Below, one piece after another: positions 56,320 through 64,000 of a stretch of DNA of 64,000 nt. The DNA is from Acanthacorydalis orientalis (lineage: Eukaryota; Arthropoda; Insecta; Megaloptera; Corydalidae): assembly GCA_034766995.1 (NCBI GenBank), contig CM068318.1:2492501-2556500 (forward strand), read 5' to 3'. A program made the translations under genes and the position numbers. The notes under the pieces were generated by a model. The model saw only the letters and a list, made by a program, of their open reading frames with translations. It made no database searches and had not been told where the DNA came from. Positions within the stretch are counted from its first letter, which is position 1, and every line of letters begins with the position of its first letter.

Positions 56320-56505
56320 GATTTTTTCTCACTCCAGAGATCACACAAATTTTCTAACTAAAAATGTTCAATATTGAGGATTGATCAGTTTTGGTTGTTG
56401 CTTGCACAAATAAAGGTTTTAAAAAAAGTTTTAATAAATTGAAAGCAATGTCATCATTCTCGGACAATTAAAATATAGAAAAAATGCTGATTAAGATACT
56501 TTTCA
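56320..56505 (-). repeat. R3 arm
   Basis: Reverse-complement arm: TTTTTCTCACTCCAGAGATC, CAAATTTTCTAACTAAAAAT, GTTCAATATTGAGGATTGAT, GTTGTTGCTTGCACAAATAA, GTCATCATTCTCGGACAATT, AAAATATAGAAAAAATGC. Confidence 0.75.
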
Positions 56506-56509
56506 GGAT

Positions 56510-56975
56510 TTTAGGTACACAAAACAGCAGTGCAATAAAGAATCGAAAAACTAATAATTCTACAGAAAGTAGGAGGAAAAAAACGATTTAAATATAATCT
56601 CAATAATATTAGAATCAGTCCGCTATGACGTTTAAAAATGAAACATTTAAAACAAACAGAGTACACAAACAAACGTAAACAGATCCTGTTTTTATTCGAT
56701 ACATACTGAATTTTTGTTTCATATTTGAAAAAGCCGCAACAATTTTACGAGCGTACATTGTTGAAATTGTAACACGACGTGACGGATCGTCAAACCCCAA
56801 TATTAGTTTCCGATATCAGTTTGCCCCAATATCAGATAGCCTCTGGATGTAACACATTCCATAAAGCGAATTGATGTATGAATTGTGTTCATTTTCGATC
56901 AGAGCAAAACTAAATGATTTGACTCTAAAACTGTGAATGCATGTTTGTCAATAATCTGTCAGATGTGTATTTATT
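56510..56975. other. Unassigned sequence
   Basis: The 61-codon frame at 56,615-56,800 (-) lies in slightly GC-richer sequence but has no recognised feature. Confidence 0.35.
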
Positions 56976-57013
56976 TATATATATATACACATATATATAT
57001 ATATATATATATA
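56976..57013. repeat. (TA)n microsatellite
   Basis: TA array with one CACA interruption. Confidence 0.95.
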
Positions 57014-57014
57014 A

Positions 57015-58435
57015 CCAACATCCATCCATTAGCTCTAATATAAACTTTTGACATATTTGATAAAATCTCAAAATGACTAAATACTAAAAATTATGATAAC
57101 TTCTATTTATCCATTTTTTTAATTTTTGCACTGATATTTAAAATAACAGGTTTTTATTCAGATTTTGTTGTTTTAAAAGATATTAAATAGATTTAAATAT
57201 ATAAATACTTCAGTAAACATATAGAAGAATCTTACTAAACATATCAGTAGCCTGATCTGATTTTTAAAACAAATTCTAAAGTAAAAAAAATGAAGCACTG
57301 AAATTAAGATAAAAATAAACCAGAAACTCAAAGAAATTAATACAAAAAATCATTGATATTAACGTAAATATGATTTGATTTTTTAATACCTTCTTTTAAA
57401 TACCTCTCGAGATCTTTTAAAAAGATATAAAACAATTCTTAATTAGAAAGGAAGAAATCAACAAACTAAAAATAGATTATGAAGTTTTTTTGAAGTGATT
57501 CAAAATGATAGTAGTTTTATCATTCTTTATATTTGAAAAAAATCACAAAATATTTAAAAATACAATACGCCACAAATAACTACAACGACCACACTGACTT
57601 TTTGTATTAAATATTAAAAAAAAAAAATTAGTCGTCCCTACATTCTCGAATCAAATAATAAAATAAACCTAATCTTTAAAAAATATCGAAATATATTTTT
57701 TTACTTTATTTTAAAATAAATCTGTACTAAAACACAAACAGAACCTAACTATTTACTGACAACTGTTTGAAAACTTTAGTGGTATTTAGTGGCACGACGC
57801 TAACCACTTAAAAAACGAACATCTCGTTGAAAGAGCAGTGGCTTTCATTACAAAACCATACAAGGAGCTTACATACAACAAATCCACTATTTACGGTAAA
57901 GATATATTTTAAGTATGCGTTCTGCAACTATAAAATAAATTTCTTTAACCCTTTCAATCCGAATATCTACAAGAACTAATCATATATTAAATATTTTTTT
58001 CGTTTCACATTGTTTCAACAAATATTAATATCTGTTTAATCGTTAATCTTTAAGTACAGCATCACAAGTTTAACTGAAATGTTTACGAAATAATATTATA
58101 GAAATACTTCGTATATCTCAAAGAATTATGAAAGATTATTGTTTTAATACCATAAAAAAACATTTTATGGTATAGTTGTTTGTTTCGACATTGCTTTGTG
58201 CGATTTCTGAAAATAACCTTTGTCTCCTGGCTTATAAAATAATCATTTTACACACAAAGGTATCTGAGAATAATTAAATATTAAAAATATAAAAATAACT
58301 ACTGTAATTTCCACAAGAACTTAACAATCACAATGCGTGATTAACTTGAAGAAAACACTCGAATCGAATCTATAATCAAAATGATTCGATGTTTGTTCGA
58401 ACATTTACAACACGAGAAACGATTAAATTATGTTA
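57015..58435. other. AT-rich sequence with no supported gene
   Basis: A hairpin ACCATAAAAAAACATTTTATGGT lies at about 58,150-58,173 (arms ACCATAAAA and TTTTATGGT). No frame above 60 codons. Confidence 0.4.
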
Positions 58436-58439
58436 TGAC

Positions 58440-58600
58440 TTTTAATTTATAGTCATAGTTAAATTCACTTTTATAAACAAATTAACAGAACCCACACTAC
58501 GCAGATTGTTTTTCACAATATATGAGAATAAACAATGGTCGATTATTGGATATTCAGATAAGAACATAGTTGTAGTATGTGATTCGTTAATTTATTTATC
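58440..58600. repeat. R3 remnants in both orientations
   Basis: Left: TAGTTAAATTCACTTTTATA, AACAAATTAACAGAACCCAC. Right: AACAATGGTCGATTATTGGA, TATTCAGATAAGAACATAGT, TGTAGTATGTGATTCG. Confidence 0.55.
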
Positions 58601-58687
58601 GGATTAATAATTTAAAAAAAATCTTTTTAATTATTCAAACACTGATATTTATTTGTAGCTAAAATGAATTTCTAAATTAATTAGTGA

Positions 58688-59001
58688 ACACGATAGTAAA
58701 AAGCAACATATTGCATTGCATACTTTTCACATTCCAATTGAAAAAAATGCTGTCGAAGCCACGGGAATGATTTGTTCAGCTTTGGGGGAGATGTTGTGAC
58801 GCATAAAGCATGCAAAATGTTAAAATAATGGAAGAGGTCCCAAAAAGCATTGACAACTTCATCGAGCAAAACTGACATCTTTTTTTCGACAAATGATTTG
58901 CCAGTTATCAGACAAATAAAGTAAATTCATACAAACTAACTGAGGATATAATATAGTCCATTTTTTATAAAAAAAAGCACCGAATTGATTTATATAGCTA
59001 A
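58688..59001 (+). mobile_element. R1 mariner-derived element, copy F (5' truncated)
   Basis: Starts inside the R1 interior (CGATAGTAAAAAGCAACATA, matching CGATAGCGCCCGAAAAGCAA in copy B). It continues with ATTCCAATTGAAAAAAATGC, TGTTCAGCTTTGGGGGAGAT and the right end AGCACCGAATTGATTTATAT followed by AGCTAA. The left terminus and about 170 bp are missing. Confidence 0.75.
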
Positions 59002-59084
59002 TGATTTCACTTGTTAGAAAATGATATATTTATTATAGTATTCTTTATCACTTAATGCAGTTTTTAGAAGAGAATGATGATTAG

Positions 59085-59280
59085 TTACTTGTATCGAAAT
59101 AATTACATTAAAAAAAGAAATCTTCATTTTTTGTACATTGGTGATTTAAAGATGATGATATCACCATCGAAATGCATATAAGCAACAATCAAAAAGGATC
59201 GATTTCTGAAAATTTTTTAATAAGATTATTTTGTGATTCGTGGAGAGAGTGAAAAATTAATTCTAAAACTGAATACCTTA
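59085..59280 (+). repeat. R3 arm
   Basis: Forward arm: TTTTGTACATTGGTGATTTA, AAGATGATGATATCACCATC, GAAATGCATATAAGCAACAA, TCAAAAAGGATCGATTTCTG, GTGATTCGTGGAGAGAGTGA. Confidence 0.75.
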
Positions 59281-59284
59281 GATT

Positions 59285-60180
59285 TACAGTTGAACTGCAC
59301 AAGCTCAGTAATATTGTTTGAAAACACAAACAATTCTAAATACATTTAAATATATAATAATTCGATGATTATAATAGAAAATATGTCTGCAGAGGACAAC
59401 AAACGGCTCATTTCTGGAATAAAGCTTTTAACTATTACAATAATTCTGTTCCAATTCATTGCTAAAGGCTCTGTTCGTTCCAGAATGTAAAGATACAAAA
59501 GATTTAATTTCATTTTCAAATTATACACACGCACATGCAAATGACAATCTAGTTCTATAAACAGAACAGAGTTGAAAATTTACAGTATGCACTTTGTAAT
59601 GCAAGAAAGATTTTTTAAAAGTTTAATAACCGTTTAATTTGATAATAAATTACGCATGTGACCAAATAGAAATATAAACAGAAATGTATTATCTGTGTTT
59701 GGATAAACAAGAGCTCGTATAGAATTTAAAAAATGTGTCTAAATAAGTCATCAATTCACGTACACGAAACTATTCCGTCCGTCCACCGTTTTTTTTTATT
59801 TTTTATTTCCATGTGTATTTGTAGTTCAGATGTATCTGATTTACGGCATGTTTATACATTCTAGAACAAATTATCATTTTTCCTCAGCGAATAAATCTTC
59901 ACACTCAACGAAATGAGTAATTAAGCATTGATATTAATAAAACAGTGTGTAATTTAAAAAACTCGTTTGACATTTAAACGTTTGTCTATGCTAGCAAATC
60001 AAGTATTTGGCGTTAGATCAACGCGTCTCCAGAACGTTGGAATATCGATTATTCGTAAAAACATTGGCTTGTAAACAAGTAATGAGTTTCGAAACACACT
60101 ATTTGGCAAATGTACAAGAATAATACGAGAGACTACGTGTTTTAATTCTTTAAATTATGACGTCAACGTACACGTTTCGA
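59285..60180. other. Unassigned sequence
   Basis: Mixed AT-rich sequence, with CpG-containing parts at about 59,990-60,180. No gene supported. Confidence 0.35.

Positions 60181-60181
<1 letters not shown>

Positions 60182-60233
<52 letters not shown>
60182..60233. repeat. (TA)25 microsatellite
   Basis: Uninterrupted TA array. Confidence 0.95.
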
Positions 60234-60238
<5 letters not shown>

Positions 60239-60239
60239 T

Positions 60240-61115
60240 GTAATGTTGAATAATATGATACACAAGTGAAGACTTTAAAATATAACTCGACACTATTTTA
60301 TATGTTTTGTTAGACATACTCTTTCACATATCCTGTTTTTCTACATTCGGTGTTTAATATATGCATCGGTTTATTCATTTTTTATACTGGTGTTTAGAGA
60401 TGCAAGTCGGATTTTGAAATAAACATGTTTGTTTCTTTATAAATACAATTTCAGTGCAGTTACACAAATGTTTTTTTTTTTTTAATTAAAACTACATACA
60501 TGAAATTCCGATCGATAAACAAGCACCGACGCCACATTTTTTCATACTAGTTTCGAATAACTATTTATGAAGCATCTCTTAATTAAAATCGATTGAATAT
60601 CATCGAACTGGACATTTTTTTTCATTTAAAAAAATACACGAATCATTTATCATTCCGTTCCGGTTCGAAGACATTTAAGTGACATTGACAAGACGATTAA
60701 AAAGTATTATTAAAAAATATCATAATCACGATTCATACTTCGTGTAATTTGGCAAAAAAAGTACGTAGTATTAAAAAGTATTGATCAGTTTTCTTTGGCA
60801 TGCATGTGAAACGCAAGTCTACTTCAAAGCAGTTTCAAAAAAAAAGTTCAAAACAAAGACCCGGCTACGATGTACATTATAAATCACAAAAAAAAATACA
60901 TGAAAGTGACGAATGAAAAATGTAGGTAGTTAATAGTGGATAAAGAAAATAAAGTGGACGAAAAATGCTATTTAGTACCGTTCGGTCGAAGAATACTAAA
61001 ATGGAAACTAAGTGATATTAAGTGTCCATATGGACATAAAACACAAAATAAATGTATTTGCACGTACAGATATGAATAAATAAATAAATTAAATCTGTGA
61101 TATATATACATACAC
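60240..61115. other. AT-rich sequence with no supported gene
   Basis: No frame or repeat family copy recognised. Confidence 0.4.

Positions 61116-61117
<2 letters not shown>

Positions 61118-61179
<62 letters not shown>
61118..61179. repeat. (TA)31 microsatellite abutting transposon M2
   Basis: The TA array runs into the left end of the M2 element at 61,180. It occupies the position of its TA target site. Confidence 0.95.
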
Positions 61180-61182
<3 letters not shown>

Positions 61183-62381
61183 GCGACGCATAATGAACGA
61201 AAGGGCTTACATAATAAATAATTTTTCTGTTTAATATTTTTTTCTCTTCTTTTCAGAATTTTATAAATAAAAATTGTGGAATTTATCATGGAAAGGTACA
61301 CGACGAAACAACGTGAATCAAAATAATTGAATTTTATTTTGAAAAACAGGGTTCAATTTTTTTATACAGTGAACACCTCGTTGTTATTTTAATGTTCAAA
61401 AAGGACCATCGAAGTCGATGATTAATTGTTTAGTGGCACGTTTTCGACAAGGTGCAGTTAGTAACCTCCCAGGATCTGGAATGCATCATTCAACTCTAAC
61501 TGGGGAAAATATTCAACGTGTACAGGAGACCATTGAGCAAAGTCCTGAAACGTCAACTAGAAGATGTTCAATCAAGCTTGGAATATCTTAGAAGTCACTG
61601 CACAGAAGTTTGGCGGTATTAAAAATATCCACATATAAAGTGTAGCTTAAGCAAGAGATAAAGCCAACAGATTATTAGCATCGCCTTGATTATGCAATTC
61701 GTTTTCACCAATAAGCAGAAAAAATAATAAATTTATTTACAACTTTATTATGAGGGATGAAGCTCATCTCCACTTAAATGACTTCGTGAACAGACAACAC
61801 TGTTGAATATGGGCTACAGAGAATCCAAAAGGATTTCATCAGAGATAATTACACCCACTTAAGTGTACTGTTTGGTGCGGAGTAACATCCGAAATGAGTG
61901 TACGCCCTCATTTCTTCGAAAATGAAGACAGTACTGGTGTAATCATAAATGGTGCTCGATACCATAGCACGATAGAACATTTGTTGAGACCAGCTGCTGA
62001 TAATAGTCCACAGATGTGGTTCCAACAAGACGGATCTACTCGTTCGGTCGATTTGAGCCCTCCCGATTTGTTTATGTGGAACTACTTAGAAAAATGAGTA
62101 AATGTCAATAAATCCAAAACTATCTTGCAGATAAAGAACGACACACGAGAAGAAATTTGAGTATTATGTCCAGAAATTCTAAGATAAAGTGATGGAAAAT
62201 GCTTTAGAAAGAGCTAGACTGTGTGAAACCGAAAATGTACATTACTTATTTTCCACGTATGATCAGGAAAAATTCCCCAACCTTATAATATATTTTGGAG
62301 AACAAAAAGGAGATGAAAAAAATACAAAACAAAAAAAATATTAATGTTTTAAACCCCTTCGTTATTTTTGGACAGCCCTAT
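61180..62381 (+). mobile_element. Mariner-like DNA transposon M2, inactive (about 1.2 kb)
   Basis: The left end reads AGGCGACGCATAATGAACGA, AAGGGCTTACATAATAAATA. The right end, reverse complemented, reads TAGGGCTGTCCAAAAATAAC, GAAGGGGTTTAAAACATTAA. They align as imperfect inverted repeats of about 40 bp. The left end follows a TA array and the right is followed by TAGTATATA. Length is close to a full element of this transposase group. Weak TIR similarity indicates age. Confidence 0.85.
61288..62270 (+). pseudogene. Mariner-family transposase remnant in M2
   Basis: Starts ATG with MERYTTKQRESK then a stop. Further on frames read CLVARFRQGAVSNLPGSG and TRRCSIKLGIS (helix-turn-helix N-terminal region). 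RDEAHLHLNDFVNRQHC has D1 at 61,756-61,758, then KCTVWCGVTSEMSVRPHFFE, and QMWFQQDGSTR has D2 at 62,029-62,031, 91 codons after D1 in the same frame. SVDLSPPDLFMWNYLEK has D3 at 62,050-62,052. D2 and D3 are only 7 codons apart instead of 35, so 84 bp of the DD34D core were deleted without changing the frame. Several stops interrupt the reading. The open part at 61,894-62,097 is a fragment of this pseudogene, not a gene. Confidence 0.9.
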
Positions 62382-62384
62382 AGT

Positions 62385-62890
62385 ATATACGTATGAATAT
62401 TCACCTGTGTATTTTATAAAAACGCACCAATATCGGTTTGCATGTGTGTGTGTGCCGAATGCAATAAACTTTTAATTTCAAACTGGTTCGAAGTCCGAGA
62501 CTTTTATGAAGCAATGCACAAGTGTGTGTGTCTAGAATAAAACAAGACTGGTTTTAGTGCGAAAGGAAGCTATAATTTAATTGAACGTGTTACCACATTC
62601 AAACAATCAGTTCGTACTGGATTTAAAAATAGATTGCCATCTTCCTGGTTTGACCGTTTCGAATAACCTTTACGAACATTTTCAATAGGCAAAATTTACT
62701 GTTTACTAAGAGTATATGACTTAAAAATGAAATTCGTAATACAATGATAAAAGATTCAAACACTTTATTTCGAATTATATCTTCCTAGTTTAATAATTTT
62801 AAAGCAATTTTTGATACATTTTAACAGAATCATTTTACTATTCATCAGGTAAGAAGAAATCATTCGAAAATTAGATCCATAAATACATTC
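62385..62890. other. Unassigned sequence
   Basis: A short (GT)6 run at about 62,443-62,454 and GTGTGTGTGT at about 62,522-62,531. No gene supported. Confidence 0.35.
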
Positions 62891-62894
62891 ATAG

Positions 62895-63015
62895 AAGATA
62901 TTTTTATACTTTGGCCCTCTGAGGCATCGCCACCGAATTGACATAAAAACAATCAAAATTGATCAACAATTTATTGGACACTTTTGATTAAAATCAATGT
63001 TTAGACAGATCTGTT
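62895..63015 (+). repeat. R3 arm
   Basis: Forward arm: TTTTTATACTTTGGCCCTCT, GAGGCATCGCCACCGAATTG, ACAATCAAAATTGATCAACA, ATTTATTGGACACTTTTGAT. Confidence 0.7.
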
Positions 63016-63019
63016 TATT

Positions 63020-64000
63020 TTTTTTTAATCTATCAGTTTTAATAGTCATGGAGAATCAAAAATAAATGATTTTTTAAATTTAAAATTTTAAAAAACTACA
63101 TATTGAAGATTTTTGGACACTTTTTTAAAATTCAATCGATTTTATTTAATTGAATTATAAGCACATTATCTAAAAACAATATTTAAATGTCTTTAAAAAT
63201 CAATTAAACTAATGTACCTAAGTATATAAAGAATTTTTAAGTACTTATTGTTTCTTATCGATTTTTTTTAATTTGCTTGAATCAAACGTACACTATGTGT
63301 AATTAATATATCACAATACACTAAAGTAATCTATATTTCATACTATAAAAGAAATGATTAAACAAACCTGATTATAAAACAAAGTCAAGGTTGCAACGAA
63401 TTATTAACTTTTATTATGAATTCTATTATTTGCTGAAGATACAGTTCCGGTGACCGGGTTTTAATTACCATTTTATAAAGCAATTCAGAAATGAAATGGA
63501 AACTGTTATAGCGTATAGAAATATTTAATAACCTATTGAAACACTTTTTATATGCATTTTTATATAAATTGTAATTGTAAATTATTATTTCAAGAATTAA
63601 TTTCGAATTTAAGAAAGAAATTTTTACAGAAATTTACTCGTCAACAAGTTTTTAGAATTTGGAAATTAATTTTTTTATAAAAGCGTATTAAGAAGGGAGC
63701 GCAGTCAGAAAGAATAAAAAAAAATTTTGAATTATCGATAAATTTAAAAATCCATATGTCTAAACTAAATGAAATATTCGTCAAAATAACAAAATTAATT
63801 AAAATTATAATAAATTAGTCTTCACACCGAGGTGGAATTGATTATAATACAACCAAGAGAAAGGTTGTCAACATTTTTTTTTAAAAAAGATACAGTTGTT
63901 TTTAAATTATCTCTGGTTCAAATTTTAAATGCTTTATCTTACTTTCTTTAACGATCGTTTAGAATGTATTTTTTTTTTTATTAAACTTGAATTCTGATTA
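63020..64000. other. AT-rich sequence with no supported gene
   Basis: No open frame above 60 codons, no repeat family copy. A T10A6 run lies near 63,875-63,890. Confidence 0.4.

Noticed and set aside
62480..62500. tRNA/SINE B-box-like GGTTCGAAGTCC
   Set aside because: No A box at a suitable distance upstream and no cloverleaf can be drawn.
1..64000. Many open frames of 60-113 codons on both strands
   Set aside because: Most are composition-driven (Lys, Asn, Ile, Tyr, Phe), cross microsatellites as Tyr-Ile repeats or lie in repeat copies, and often use non-ATG starts. None shows a known domain, except transposase remnants that are described as such.
1..64000. CRISPR array, operon or bacterial signals
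   Set aside because: No regular spacer-repeat pattern, no ribosome-binding sites and no tightly packed genes; the sequence has animal genome character.

Overview
The window looks like gene-poor, strongly AT-rich nuclear DNA from an animal, most probably an arthropod such as an insect. Three things suggest this: long (TA)n microsatellites every 1-3 kb, decayed mariner-type transposons carrying WFQQDG transposase motifs, and no obvious loss of CpG in the non-repeat parts. The species cannot be named. No complete protein-coding gene, rRNA, tRNA, operon or CRISPR array is supported. Nearly all open frames are short, AT-biased and without family signatures, and many simply read through (TA)n as Tyr-Ile repeats.

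The recognisable content is repetitive. (1) There are two dead mariner-like elements with terminal inverted repeats and TA target sites. One lies at about 44.09-44.96 kb with TIR starting CAGGGTGTTTGA. The other lies at about 61.18-62.38 kb and its transposase has lost most of the D2-D3 interval. (2) A family of short mariner-derived elements, called R1 here, has TIRs TTAGGTGTAAAAATTAAT and further GGTGCC, with TA duplications. Nine to ten copies occur near 8.1, 17.7, 21.3, 25.1, 32.6, 34.9, 40.1, 47.6 and 58.7 kb. They keep decayed C-terminal transposase code and all have the same orientation. A sequence R2 (6.4, 28.9, 40.2 kb) appears to be a second interior carried between the same TIRs. 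(3) A very abundant foldback family, R3, has more than 30 remnants. Two mirror-image arms of roughly 200 bp meet at a centre resembling AGGTACAGAnnnTCTGTACCT.

Tandem repeats are also present. They include a three-unit array of about 100 bp period (37.4-37.7 kb), a degenerate four-unit array of about 130 bp period (33.6-34.15 kb), duplicated blocks with internal (AT)n or T-A runs (36.1-36.4 and 51.7-52.0 kb), and a 145-bp direct repeat (41.6 and 42.1 kb).

Islands of more complex, CpG-richer, apparently single-copy sequence remain at about 0-0.9, 5.15-5.9, 18.7-19.4, 22.2-22.8, 36.6-37.2, 39.4-39.75, 42.3-42.76 and 53.0-53.35 kb. These are the best places to look for exons, promoters or conserved regulatory DNA. 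The best exon candidate is at 25,981-26,115: a good 3' splice acceptor followed by a 44-codon open frame and a stop. A weaker 58-codon frame lies at 36,685-36,861. The window could be a large intron or an intergenic desert. The sequence alone does not decide between them.
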